Source: Clostridia bacterium (lineage in GTDB: Bacteria; Bacillota; Clostridia; Oscillospirales; Acutalibacteraceae). Taken from it: a stretch of 43,415 bases of DNA. Of the stretch, positions 14,600 through 24,230 are shown piece after piece. The translations under genes and the position numbers were made by a program. The DNA lies in NCBI GenBank assembly GCA_017481575.1, contig JAFUPA010000011.1:1-43415 (forward strand), given 5' to 3'. A model generated the notes under the pieces. That model worked only from the letters and a program-made list of their open reading frames with translations, searched no databases and was not told where the DNA came from. Within the stretch, counting starts at the first letter, position 1, and every line of letters begins with the position of its first letter.

Positions 14600-16873
14600 A
14601 TGGAAAAATCTTATCTTGAATTATATCTTGAATATAAGGATTCCCTTGCTTCCCTCACAACGGACAATGTGTTTTACGATGCTATGGAAAACTGCATTGA
14701 CACCGGTGAGAACAAGTATTCCTTATTCAACAGATATTTTGAAAAGAAAATCGACCTTAAATGGGTTGAGGAAATTGAAGCATGTATCATTCCCCTTGAT
14801 AACATTATGCGAGTTCCTCGTAAGTTCATTGTTCAGGAAGAGGAAATCGTGCCAATTGAACGTGCAAGAAAGATAACCAACGAGTCTATCCGCCACCTTG
14901 CACAGCACACAAATATGATTGCAAAGGTTGAGGGTGATGACGTTACCCCAAACCAGATTCTCAATGTTTTCAGAGAAGAAAGCTTCGAGGTTTACGAAAA
15001 CAGATTCGTATACACTCTTATGCAGAACCTCATCCGCTTCATTGACATTCGTTACAATGTTCTTTTCAATGTTTCGGACGATGACAATATGGCTTCTCTT
15101 AAAATGGAAAGTGATTTTACACGAGGCCGTGAAAAGGTTACATACAAGCTTGAGGTTGCCGCACAGTCGGGCGGCGGTGAGCTTGACGACACAGCAACAG
15201 GTCTAGAGGGCGAGAACGCATCCGCATTCCAGAGAATTGAGAGAATTAAGAAGATTATCAACGAGTATGCACACTCTGCGTTTATGAAGGAGTTGCAGAA
15301 CTGTGTTCCTGTTCGTCCTCCGATTATGAGAACGAACGCTATTCAGAAAAACCCTAACTTCAGAGCTTGCCTTAAGCTCTGGCAGTTCATCCAGTCATAT
15401 ACTGACCTTGGTTACGAGATTACCGTCAAGGAATCCAACGATATGGTCAGCGACGAGTACAGAAATCAGCTCAACCAGATGATGGCGCTCAACTATATGA
15501 TGCTCAAGGCAAACACCCTTTCCGAGGATGCCGTCGGTAAGCAGAAGCGCCGCAAGTTGAAGCCGAAGCTTCTCAAGCGTCTTGCAGAGGAGCTTGTGCT
15601 CGACTACGATATGGAAGACGTCGAAATCCAGCGTGTTTTTGTTGAGGAAGTTAAGCGAGTCAGCAAAAAGAAAATGGAAGGCGAAAAGAAAATCCAGGAA
15701 GCTATCCAGCGTGCTCTTGATTCCGAAAATGCACGTAAAAAGGCAATCGAGGACAAAATCAAAGCAAAAATCGCTCACGAAAAAGAGATGGAGCGTCGCC
15801 GCATAGCACGAGAGAAAGAAAAAGAGCGTCTTGCAAAGCAGAAGGAAAAGGAACGCATTGCAAGAGAAAAGGCTCGGGAAAAAGCTCGCAAGGAGAAGGA
15901 GCTTGCACTCGCAAAGGAGCGTGCCCGCAAAGAGAGAGAAAGAGCTCGAATTGCAAGAGAGAAGGAAAAGGAACGTCTCCGCATCGAGAAAGAAAAAGAA
16001 AAGGCAAGACTTCTCAAGGAAAAAGAGAGAGCAGAAAAGCTTCGTCTTCAGGAAGAAGAGCGTCTTGCAAAAGCAAAGCAGCGTGAGGAAGAGCGTAAGG
16101 CTCGTGAAGAGGCAAAGCGACTTGCTCTTATTGAAAAAGAAAAGGCTGCAAAGGCAAGGGCTAAAGAAAAAGAGCGTGCCGCAAAGGAGCTTGCACTTCA
16201 GAAAGCAAAAGAAAAGGAACGTGCCGCAAAGCTTCGTGAAAAAGAGCGCATAGCAAAGGAAAAAGCGGCGCGGGCAGAAAAAGAACGTTTAGCCCGTGAA
16301 AAGGCTAAAGAGAAAGAACGTGCGGCAAGGGCACTTGCTGCCGAAAAAGCTAAAGCAAAGGCAGAGGCTGAAAAGCTTAAGGAAAAAGAGCGTATAGCTA
16401 AAGAAAAAGCCGCTCTTGCTGAAAAAGAGCGAATAGCTCGTGAAAAGGCAAAGGAAAAAGCGGCTAAGGAGAAAGCTGAATTAGCCGAAAAAGAACGCCT
16501 TGCAAGAGAAAAGGCTAAAGAAAAAGAGAGAATTGCCCGAGAGAAAGCCGCCGAAAAGGCAAAGGCTGACAAAGAAAAGGCAAAACTCAAGGAAAAAGAA
16601 CGCATTGCAAAAATGAAAGCGGCTCAGGCGGAAAAAGACCGAATTGCTAAAGAAAAAGCAAAGGAAAAGGAACGCCTCGCACGTGAAAAGATTAAAGAGC
16701 AAGAGCGTTTAGCCAAGGAAAAGGCAAGAGAAAAAGAGCGTATCGCTCGTGAAAAGGCCAAAGCCAAGGCAAAAGAGCAGGAGCGTTTAGCCCGTGAAAA
16801 AGCCAAGGCTAAAGAAAAAGCTCTGCGAGAGAAGAGTAAAGCTTCTTCAAAGAAAGCCGAAGAGACTGAATAA
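14600..16873 (+). CDS. DUF2357-like partner of the AAA+ ATPase with a ~400-residue charged helix
   Basis: A 757-residue protein. Residues 1-350 resemble the N-terminal part of DUF2357/McrC-type partners (WVEEIEACIIPLDNIMRVPR; FEVYENRFVYTLMQNLIRFI). After residue ~352 the chain is almost only Lys, Glu, Arg and Ala to the end, in units like AKEKERLAREKAKEKERI. The i/i+4 pattern of E and K suggests a single alpha-helix or long coiled coil; at 0.15 nm per residue it could span roughly 60 nm. The PD-(D/E)XK nuclease domain that usually follows DUF2357 or sits in McrC is not visible. No signal peptide, so it is cytoplasmic. The gene starts 39 bases after the ATPase stop with AAAAGGGG upstream. DUF2357 assignment is by pattern only. 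Confidence 0.72.
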   Translation: MEKSYLELYLEYKDSLASLTTDNVFYDAMENCIDTGENKYSLFNRYFEKKIDLKWVEEIEACIIPLDNIMRVPRKFIVQEEEIVPIERARKITNESIRHLAQHTNMIAKVEGDDVTPNQILNVFREESFEVYENRFVYTLMQNLIRFIDIRYNVLFNVSDDDNMASLKMESDFTRGREKVTYKLEVAAQSGGGELDDTATGLEGENASAFQRIERIKKIINEYAHSAFMKELQNCVPVRPPIMRTNAIQKNPNFRACLKLWQFIQSYTDLGYEITVKESNDMVSDEYRNQLNQMMALNYMMLKANTLSEDAVGKQKRRKLKPKLLKRLAEELVLDYDMEDVEIQRVFVEEVKRVSKKKMEGEKKIQEAIQRALDSENARKKAIEDKIKAKIAHEKEMERRRIAREKEKERLAKQKEKERIAREKAREKARKEKELALAKERARKERERARIAREKEKERLRIEKEKEKARLLKEKERAEKLRLQEEERLAKAKQREEERKAREEAKRLALIEKEKAAKARAKEKERAAKELALQKAKEKERAAKLREKERIAKEKAARAEKERLAREKAKEKERAARALAAEKAKAKAEAEKLKEKERIAKEKAALAEKERIAREKAKEKAAKEKAELAEKERLAREKAKEKERIAREKAAEKAKADKEKAKLKEKERIAKMKAAQAEKDRIAKEKAKEKERLAREKIKEQERLAKEKAREKERIAREKAKAKAKEQERLAREKAKAKEKALREKSKASSKKAEETE

Positions 16874-16915
16874 TATTAAATTTACCGATTAACGGATTTT
16901 CGGAGGAAACCAAGA

Positions 16916-19900
16916 ATGCAGAAAAGGAGATTTGAAAAGGTTGCGGTTGTGCTCCTGAGCATCGTAATGCTTATGACATCAACCGGAATAGTTTCATCAC
17001 TGGCAGTCAATGTCAGTGAGTCTTCGGCTGCGTCCGTTTCCACATCCACAACTTCTTCAACAGCTTCAAGCGTTACACGGGAGGGTGGCTCAATCACTTC
17101 CTCATCCGTAGCACAGGAGGGTGGTGCCGTTGTTACCGACAACGGTGACGGAACAAAGGAAAATCCGTATAAGATTACAACTGCCGAAGAGTTCCTTGCA
17201 ATCGGAAACAAGGTCAACAATACTGCAAGTGCGGATAAATACTTTGTTCTTGCAAATGATATCGACCTTTCCGGTGTAACTGCAAAGGATTTCGAGGGCG
17301 GCTCACTTGTCGGTACCGACAAGACATTGAGTGCAACAAGCGCAAATGTATTCATTGTTCTTGACGGTAACGGCTATAGCTTAAAGGGACTTAATGTTGA
17401 ATTCACAAAGGGTACAGAGGCATCTGTCTTCGGTGTACTCAATTCAAAGTCGGTTGTTAAGAATATTAAAATCGACCGTCCCGTAATCAAGTCAACATCA
17501 GACGAGATGGCAAATCTTGCCCTCGTTGCAACAGAAAACAAGGGTACAATCAGTGCCGTTGAAATTGCATATCCCGTTATCACTGCAAAAGCTGCAGTTA
17601 ATACTGCTTTTGTTGTTGCAGTCAACGAGGGTACGGTTTCCGACGTCGCTGTTAAGGGTACTCATACCAATATCAGCGCCGCAACTGCAGACAGCCATAC
17701 AATTTCTTCTGTCGGCACAGTCGGTGCTGTTGCTGCGCTCAACCACGGTACTGTAGCAAACGTTTCCGCAATCAATGTCGGAATGTTCATTCCCGAAGCA
17801 GAGGGTGCTGTCGTTTTCGGCGGTGTTGTCGGTGCAAACTCGGGCTCTGTTCTTGCAAGCGTTTCAACAGGTAACGTAATGGGCGGTAAGGCTTCCGACG
17901 TTGTCGGCGGTGTTGTCGGTAAGGCTGTCAACCCTGTTGGCGGTGAAGAGGCAACATCAACTCTTACAAACAACTATACTCTCGTTGCAATTTCAAAGTC
18001 AGTTTACGGCTGTGCGGTTATCGGCTCGGCAGGTACTGCGGAAATGATTAAGGATTGCTACTGGTCAAGTGCTGTCAGCGGTAAGGACGTTATGGCAACT
18101 GACTTCGGTGCAGGTGTCAACGAGATTTCTTCACGTTTCATCATCATACCCGAGGGCAAGACAGCTTCACTTTCCGCAACGGATGTTAAGTCAACCGTAT
18201 TCGGCAAGGCGGCAGTTGAGCTTGACGGCGAAATCACCGTTAAGGGTGATGGTGTCAAGGCACAGTCAGCAGACGGTAAGGCAGAAATTACTGCTGAAAC
18301 TGCGGGCAAGGTGGCTTACGCAACCTACACAGCAAAGCTTACTCTTCCTGCAAACGTCGGTTCGTCAAAGGCAAGCAACGTACTCAAGCAGTATCAGAAG
18401 GTTTACCTTCTCACAGTTGCAAAGGATGCAGAGGGCGACGGAACAGTTGAAAATCCGTTCGTGATCAAGTCCTCGGCTGACCTTGCAATGTATAATTACG
18501 TTCCGTCAATGAACGCAGTTCTCGGCGGTGACATCGAGACAGGCGCAACTGTTCCCGCAATTAAGGGCACATTTGACGGTAATGGCTACACAATCAGCGC
18601 ATCAAAGCCGCTTGTTGCTAACATTTACGGCACTCTTAAGAACGTGAATGTGATTGTAACGGCAGACATCAGCTCCGCAGTTCTCGGCAACGCAATCGGC
18701 GCAAACGTCAGCGGTGTTGCGGTTTCAATGGCTGACGGTGTCAAGCTTAATGTTCAGGCAAACAACAGAGGTATCCTCTTTAACAGAATTGGCGGTCAAA
18801 GTGTGATTGATGACTGCCACGCACAGGGCGAAATCCTCATCTGTGCAGATAAGGCAACTGCAATCGGCGGATTTGCAGGTCTTGTGAACGGCAAGGCAAC
18901 CGTTACAAACAGCGGTGCTGTTACAAGCATCACTCTCGGCGAAGGCTTCACGGCTGAAAAGACAGCAGGCTTCGTCGGCAGTATCACAGCAGATGACGTA
19001 ACAATTTCGAACTGCTATACGGACGGCGAGAGCGAGTTTATCGCAGATATGCCCGAAAAGATTAAGCTCGAAAACATCGTTACAGGTTGGTCATTTGACG
19101 GCGGCAATGTCGGCTTCTTCACAGGTAACGGCGGCGAGTTCACAGCAACTCTTCCTGCAATCAAGACATTTGCAGACTCTGCTGCAGAGGATTATAAAGT
19201 AATCTGCGACGGCGAAAAGCTTGTTTCCTCTGTAAGCGTTGCTGACGGTAAGCTCACACTTAAGGTTGAGCGTGCTCAGGGTGTTGTAACAGTTAAGGCT
19301 CTTCCCGTAACTGTTGTTAACAAGAAAACAGGACTTTCTGCAACAATCAATGTTTCTAACGGACTTGAAAAGGATGCAGAGGGCAGATATATAATTTCAA
19401 CGGCTTATGACCTTGCTTATATGAGCGAGAACATTGCCGAACTTGCTAACGCAAGCTTCATTATGACAGCGGATGTTGATATGTCCGTAGTGGACGGCTT
19501 TGCTCCGGTCGGCGGTGCAGAGGTTGCGTTCAGCGGTATCTTCGACGGTAGCGGTAAGACTGTCAAGAACCTTACAATCGACGGCACAGCAAAGGTCGGT
19601 CTCTTCGGAGTGCTTGACAGCGCAACTGTTAAGAATGTTAAGCTTGTGAATGTAAACGTTACCTCAACAGGCGGTTATGCCGCTGTGCTTGCAGGTCAGG
19701 TGACAGGCAACACAGTTATCAGCGGTGTTACGGTTGAGGGTGCAAAGGTTGAGTCACACGACCTTTACACAGGTGTTATTGTCGGTGCGATAGATAGCGA
19801 ACTCGCTCCGTCAATCACAGACATCACACTCAAAAACAATTCGGTTAATTCCGATTCAAATTATGTCGGCGCTCTTGCAGGCCGTGTAAACGGCAATGCG

Positions 19901-22900
19901 ACAGTAAGCGGCATCACGGTTGAAGAATTCACCGTGAGCGGTGCAAGCTATGTCGCAGGTGCAGTCGGACTTGCACAGGGTGATGTAAGCCTTGCAGATA
20001 TCACAGTAAGCGGTGCAACCGTTAGCGGTGTTTCCGAGGTTTCGGGTATTGCAAGCGGTAACGGCAATGCTGCAATCAAGAATTCTGCAGTCAAGGCTTC
20101 AAAGATTTCGACAATCGCAATCACTTCCGCAAACACAGCGGGCGGTGTTTCAGCAGTATTCAGCTCGGCTATCGAGAACGTAAGTGTTGAAAACACAACA
20201 ATTTCTGCAGGTGTTGCAGGCGGTATCGTCGGCAAGACAAATGCAGACAGTACACTCACAATCAAGAACGCAAGCGTTAAGGCTTGTAACATAAATTCTT
20301 CGGATGCAAACACAGTTGCCGCAGGTATCCTTGGTGTTCATAACGTCAAGGGCAATGTTGCAATTGAGGCTGTGCTCGTTGACGAAAACACAGTAATCAG
20401 CGGTGCGGCTGTCAGCGCAGGACTTGTCGGTGACTGCTCAGGTGCAGACAGCGTGCTTGAGGTAACCGATGCAAAAACTCTTGCAACCGTAAACGGCAGT
20501 ATGACAGCAAACGCAATTGCTTCTGCAGGTGCATTGGGACGTATCGGTGTTTCTGCTGTTAATAATGTTTCACTCAAAGCGGTTAAGGTTGGCGGTAGTG
20601 TCAGCGGTGCGGCGGCAGTCGGCGGTATCGTTGGTATTGTCAAGGACGGCGAAGCATACAAGGGTATCAGAGCTATTGTTTCCGACGCATCGGTATTTGC
20701 ACAGATGAATGTTGCAGATGCTTCCTCCGCAGGTGTTATCTTCGGCGAGGTTGAGGGCAACGTAATCAATCCCGAATACACAGTTCTTGCAGTTAAGAAC
20801 GTTGTTCTTACATCATATTACGGTGTAAATGCTTACCCGACAGATGCTTTTGCAGGCGGCTACACAGATTTGAACGACGGTATTGTTCCGTCAGTTGATA
20901 CACTCGAAACCGACGAAGAAACAACAGTTAAGCTCTACGGCCTTCCGACGGTTGACGGCTATGTCTTCGACTCCGAAGCAGGCTGGTCTTCAGAATCGGC
21001 AGACAGAGTTCAGGTCGTTTCTTCAAGCGAAAAAGAGGTTGTTCTCAAGGCAGAGCGCCGTGCACAGGTCAGCGTAGTTGCTTACTATGTGCTTGAGAGT
21101 GACCCGCAGGTACGTGTACCGGTTTGCTTTAACATTGTTTCAAATGTATACGAGCCTTTGAACGGAAGCGGCACACAGGACGACCCGTATCTTGTAAATA
21201 ATGCATACGACCTCGAAGCTGTTTCACAGTATGCCGATAAGGGTGCTTACTTCGCACTCACCGAGGATATTGTTCTCACAGATGCCGATTACGAATTCGG
21301 CGGTGCGTTCTACAATCTCGGCAACGGTATTGTTTCAATCGGCAGTTTGGATAAGCCGTTCAACGGTGTATTCACAGGTCTTTACAACGGCAAGGTTCAT
21401 TCAATCACAGGTCTTAAGATGTCGGGCGGCACATTCGGCGGTCTCTTCGCAGTCGCTGACGGTGCAACCGTTACAGACCTTGTAATAAACGGTGCGGAAA
21501 TTAGCGCAACGGCAAACGCAGGTATTCTTGCAGGCAGAGCAAGCAACTCAACCTTTAAGAATATCACAGTAACAGCTTCAACCGTTGAAGCTACGGGCTT
21601 CGGCTGTGCGGTCGGCGGTGTTGTCGGTTATGCAGAGGCAACTACTGTTGAGAGCGTAACACTCAATTCTGTTACTGTCGGCACAACTGCAGAAGCAACA
21701 GACGCAACAGTTGAGGTTGCAGGCGGTGTTGCAGGTATCTTCGACGGTGTTGTCAAGGCTGTAACATTGAGCGGTGCGGTTGTAACTGCGGATGACATCG
21801 GTGCAGGTGCAGTCGCTGTTGCAAACAGCGGAACTTATATTTCCGACACAAGCCTTTATGTTCAGGTTAAGGCTTCGGTTGCAGGCGGTGTAATCGGCGA
21901 GGCGAAGGACACAATGTTCCTGAGCATCAGCGGTGCGTCTGTCAGCGGTAAGGTTGAGGGCAACTCAATTTCTGCAGGCATTATCGCAAAGGTTTCTTCT
22001 GCAGACGAGGCAAAATCCTTCGACAAGCTTAAGAATTCACTCATCAGCGACACGGTAGTCACCGCAAAGGTTGCAGGTAACGGTATCAATGCTGTTGCAA
22101 TCGGTGAGGTTGACGAAAGAATAGCCGTTGATAAGGAAAATACAACGACAAACGTATTTGAAAATGTTTACTACTCGTCATATCAGAATTCTCTCGGTGC
22201 TTTCGGCACACAGGAATTCAACGCTTACCAGAACAGCGAGTATGAAATAATTGATTTGAGTGCTGTTTATTACAGCGCAAACGGTGAGGTTTCCGACTCT
22301 GTCAAGCTCTCAACTGAATTCACAGCTCTTGCAGACGACAGCATCGTAATCAGCGGTGCAGACGGAACCTACAAGTCCTTTACCGCAGGTGGCAAGAACT
22401 TTGAGCTTAAGGATATCACTTCTTCTCCGGAGGGTCTTGTGACTTACGATGCACAGAACGATGCAGTCAAGCTCAACGAAGTTCCTGCAAAACCCGCAAA
22501 GCTCGTCTTTGTTTATAACGGCGGACTTGAAATTGCAATTGACATTGAAGCAGACTATGCGGATGCAACCGAAAATGCTGTTAACGTCAGCGTACAGCTG
22601 GTCAATGCAACATCGGACACAGAGCTTTCCGACAAGCTTGTCGGTGTAATGCTCAAGTCAAAGGTTGACGGCGAGGCAAAGGCATCCGACTTCTTCGCAA
22701 CGGCTGATTCACAGCCGGCTTCAATCGGAGCAGTTGAGGTTGCAGACGGCGAAATCTATGTGAGTATGCACCTTTCCGAGGGTTGCACATTCAGCGTAAA
22801 TGCGCTTGACGAGAACTCAAATGAGCTTCTCACCGAGGATGCAGGCAACGAGGGTGTTCTTGTTACTGCAGGCGAGGCAAAGAGCATCACACTCACAGTA

Positions 22901-22966
22901 ACTATTGAGGACGAAACCGACGGTGCTTGGGGACTCAGAAGTCTCTGGACAGTAATCGGCAAATAA
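16916..22966 (+). CDS. Giant secreted GLUG-like beta-helix protein (2016 residues)
   Basis: Signal peptide (KVAVVLLSIVMLMTSTGIVSSLA) followed by a Ser/Thr linker (about 32-70). Four modules begin with a DGTxENPYxIxxAxDL-like header and a DIDLSG strand near residues 75, 507, 819 and 1418. Between headers there are dozens of GLUG-like turns (GGVVGxNxGxV, KNVKLVNVNVT, AAVLAGQVTGN), predicting a long right-handed beta-solenoid. The last 240 residues look Ig-like (VNVSVQLVNATSD...). No LPXTG, LysM, SLH or C-terminal membrane helix is seen, so attachment must be through other components. GLUG proteins are typical adhesins of Gram-positive gut bacteria. RBS is GGAGG 10 bases before the ATG. Its place inside the AWF/SipW locus suggests it is a component or passenger of the same surface structure. 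Confidence 0.88.
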   Translation: MQKRRFEKVAVVLLSIVMLMTSTGIVSSLAVNVSESSAASVSTSTTSSTASSVTREGGSITSSSVAQEGGAVVTDNGDGTKENPYKITTAEEFLAIGNKVNNTASADKYFVLANDIDLSGVTAKDFEGGSLVGTDKTLSATSANVFIVLDGNGYSLKGLNVEFTKGTEASVFGVLNSKSVVKNIKIDRPVIKSTSDEMANLALVATENKGTISAVEIAYPVITAKAAVNTAFVVAVNEGTVSDVAVKGTHTNISAATADSHTISSVGTVGAVAALNHGTVANVSAINVGMFIPEAEGAVVFGGVVGANSGSVLASVSTGNVMGGKASDVVGGVVGKAVNPVGGEEATSTLTNNYTLVAISKSVYGCAVIGSAGTAEMIKDCYWSSAVSGKDVMATDFGAGVNEISSRFIIIPEGKTASLSATDVKSTVFGKAAVELDGEITVKGDGVKAQSADGKAEITAETAGKVAYATYTAKLTLPANVGSSKASNVLKQYQKVYLLTVAKDAEGDGTVENPFVIKSSADLAMYNYVPSMNAVLGGDIETGATVPAIKGTFDGNGYTISASKPLVANIYGTLKNVNVIVTADISSAVLGNAIGANVSGVAVSMADGVKLNVQANNRGILFNRIGGQSVIDDCHAQGEILICADKATAIGGFAGLVNGKATVTNSGAVTSITLGEGFTAEKTAGFVGSITADDVTISNCYTDGESEFIADMPEKIKLENIVTGWSFDGGNVGFFTGNGGEFTATLPAIKTFADSAAEDYKVICDGEKLVSSVSVADGKLTLKVERAQGVVTVKALPVTVVNKKTGLSATINVSNGLEKDAEGRYIISTAYDLAYMSENIAELANASFIMTADVDMSVVDGFAPVGGAEVAFSGIFDGSGKTVKNLTIDGTAKVGLFGVLDSATVKNVKLVNVNVTSTGGYAAVLAGQVTGNTVISGVTVEGAKVESHDLYTGVIVGAIDSELAPSITDITLKNNSVNSDSNYVGALAGRVNGNATVSGITVEEFTVSGASYVAGAVGLAQGDVSLADITVSGATVSGVSEVSGIASGNGNAAIKNSAVKASKISTIAITSANTAGGVSAVFSSAIENVSVENTTISAGVAGGIVGKTNADSTLTIKNASVKACNINSSDANTVAAGILGVHNVKGNVAIEAVLVDENTVISGAAVSAGLVGDCSGADSVLEVTDAKTLATVNGSMTANAIASAGALGRIGVSAVNNVSLKAVKVGGSVSGAAAVGGIVGIVKDGEAYKGIRAIVSDASVFAQMNVADASSAGVIFGEVEGNVINPEYTVLAVKNVVLTSYYGVNAYPTDAFAGGYTDLNDGIVPSVDTLETDEETTVKLYGLPTVDGYVFDSEAGWSSESADRVQVVSSSEKEVVLKAERRAQVSVVAYYVLESDPQVRVPVCFNIVSNVYEPLNGSGTQDDPYLVNNAYDLEAVSQYADKGAYFALTEDIVLTDADYEFGGAFYNLGNGIVSIGSLDKPFNGVFTGLYNGKVHSITGLKMSGGTFGGLFAVADGATVTDLVINGAEISATANAGILAGRASNSTFKNITVTASTVEATGFGCAVGGVVGYAEATTVESVTLNSVTVGTTAEATDATVEVAGGVAGIFDGVVKAVTLSGAVVTADDIGAGAVAVANSGTYISDTSLYVQVKASVAGGVIGEAKDTMFLSISGASVSGKVEGNSISAGIIAKVSSADEAKSFDKLKNSLISDTVVTAKVAGNGINAVAIGEVDERIAVDKENTTTNVFENVYYSSYQNSLGAFGTQEFNAYQNSEYEIIDLSAVYYSANGEVSDSVKLSTEFTALADDSIVISGADGTYKSFTAGGKNFELKDITSSPEGLVTYDAQNDAVKLNEVPAKPAKLVFVYNGGLEIAIDIEADYADATENAVNVSVQLVNATSDTELSDKLVGVMLKSKVDGEAKASDFFATADSQPASIGAVEVADGEIYVSMHLSEGCTFSVNALDENSNELLTEDAGNEGVLVTAGEAKSITLTVTIEDETDGAWGLRSLWTVIGK

Positions 22967-22993
22967 AATTTTAAAGAAAGGGGCGGTGTTACA

Positions 22994-23626
22994 ATGTTGA
23001 AAAAGTTTCAGTTTTACAAAAACATAATATTGGTTGTGGCATCTGCCCTTACTCTTGTAGCAGTTACCTTTGCGTGGTTCAGCACTACTTACAACAATTC
23101 GCTCGATTACATACAGGCAGAAATCGGCGGCGACATTGTAAACGTTGAGTTTTACCAGGCGGACGAAAACGAAGATTATCTTCCGCTGGAGGGTAACATC
23201 GAGCTTACGGATTTTGTTCCGGGCAGCTACAACAAATATAAAATGATTGTTACCACAAAAACAGCAGACCCCCTTAATATGAACTTCGGCATTTCGGGTC
23301 TTCCCGAGGATATGAACGAGGATCTTAAGGCTTCTGTCTGTATCAAGTACAGTCTTATGTCTGCCTCAAAGCAGACCGCCGCAGACGGTACGGTTTCTTA
23401 TGTTGACGGCACTCTCATTTCGGAATCAAACGGCTATGTTCCGCTTTCCGAATTAACAGACGGTGCTATTTTCAGCGGAATTTCGCTCGAGAATTATCAG
23501 TCAACCTCGGCGGACGATTTTGTAATTTATTACGAAATCGGACTTTCGGAAGACAGCCCGTCAACAATTGAGGGTCTTTCCTCTTCTCTTGGCGATGTTA
23601 AAATCAGCGCACAGCGTATAGGATAA
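22994..23626 (+). CDS. AWF-type exported protein 3
   Basis: A 210-residue exported protein with signal sequence NIILVVASALTLVAVTFAWFS, the family AWF end. The mature part (about 185 residues) is acidic and beta-rich (IVNVEFYQADENEDYLPLEG; YNKYKMIVTTKTADPLNMNFGISG; VIYYEIGLSEDS). It shows the TasA/camelysin-like pattern of a jelly-roll domain after the signal, but not the WMEGxDxxC motif of the two large subunits, so it is a minor or different subunit type. It starts 27 bases after the giant gene with an AAAGGGGCGG site. Its stop is followed after one base by the ATG of a signal peptidase, suggesting a dedicated pair. Confidence 0.75.
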   Translation: MLKKFQFYKNIILVVASALTLVAVTFAWFSTTYNNSLDYIQAEIGGDIVNVEFYQADENEDYLPLEGNIELTDFVPGSYNKYKMIVTTKTADPLNMNFGISGLPEDMNEDLKASVCIKYSLMSASKQTAADGTVSYVDGTLISESNGYVPLSELTDGAIFSGISLENYQSTSADDFVIYYEIGLSEDSPSTIEGLSSSLGDVKISAQRIG

Positions 23627-23627
23627 A

Positions 23628-24230
23628 ATGAAAAAGACTAAAAAGATTTTCAGCCGAATTATGTCGGTGATCTCAATTTTAATTTTCCTTTTCGGTCTTG
23701 TGGTTTTCGTTTCCGTTCTCAATGCTTCTGCAGGCAAGGTGCCGAGCGTTTTCGGTTTCAGCGTTTTGCAGGTAAGTTCGGGCAGTATGGAACCCGAACT
23801 GATGACAGGAAGCGTTGTTGTCGTGAAAGAAACGGATGTCTACACACTCAAGGTTGGCGACATCATCAGCTTTTACTCGACGGATAAATCCATTGAGGGC
23901 AAGGTTAACACCCACCGAATTGAAAAAATAGAGTACAGTATGGGTACGGCACGAAGCCCGATTTTTACAACCAAGGGCGACGCTAACCGGAATGTTGACA
24001 CCGAAAAGGTAAGGTCGGCAAACGTTATCGGCAAGGTTGTTTACGACCTTGGAACGGTCAGCGGCTCGGTTATCAGCGTTTTTCAGAACCCGAATGTTAT
24101 TTTCTTTGTAATTGTTCTTCCGCTGATTTTTATTACTTTCGGCGAAGCGGTCAATCTTGCAACGCTGATTGCAAAAAGTAAGTACGATAAAGAGGAAGAT
24201 GAAGATGCAAACGCAGAAGAAAAAATTTAG
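23628..24230 (+). CDS. Signal peptidase I, SipW/S26B type (peptidase 2)
   Basis: A 200-residue Ser/His signal peptidase. N-terminal helix at about 10-31, nucleophile Ser53 in SSGSMEPELM, His96 in NTHRIEKIEY, GD box TKGDANRNVD, C-terminal membrane helix at about 152-175 (VIFFVIVLPLIFITFGEAV). SGSMEP is the classic SipW box. It is coupled to AWF protein 3 upstream (one base between stop and start) and overlaps the next peptidase gene by 26 bases. Two adjacent and clearly different peptidases suggest distinct substrate choice, not recent duplication. Confidence 0.93.
   Translation: MKKTKKIFSRIMSVISILIFLFGLVVFVSVLNASAGKVPSVFGFSVLQVSSGSMEPELMTGSVVVVKETDVYTLKVGDIISFYSTDKSIEGKVNTHRIEKIEYSMGTARSPIFTTKGDANRNVDTEKVRSANVIGKVVYDLGTVSGSVISVFQNPNVIFFVIVLPLIFITFGEAVNLATLIAKSKYDKEEDEDANAEEKI

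Noticed and set aside
15395-16605. Several long minus-strand ORFs rich in Ser, Phe and Leu
   Set aside because: They are the complement of the K/E/R-rich coding region and have no ribosome sites or real protein character.
12998-16873. McrBC-type DNA restriction system
   Set aside because: The ATPase is membrane-anchored, the partner has no visible nuclease motif, and the neighbours are secretion genes and not defence genes.
17374-22962. Minus-strand ORFs opposite the giant adhesin gene
   Set aside because: Open by composition only; the plus-strand frame has a signal peptide, domain repeats and a ribosome site.
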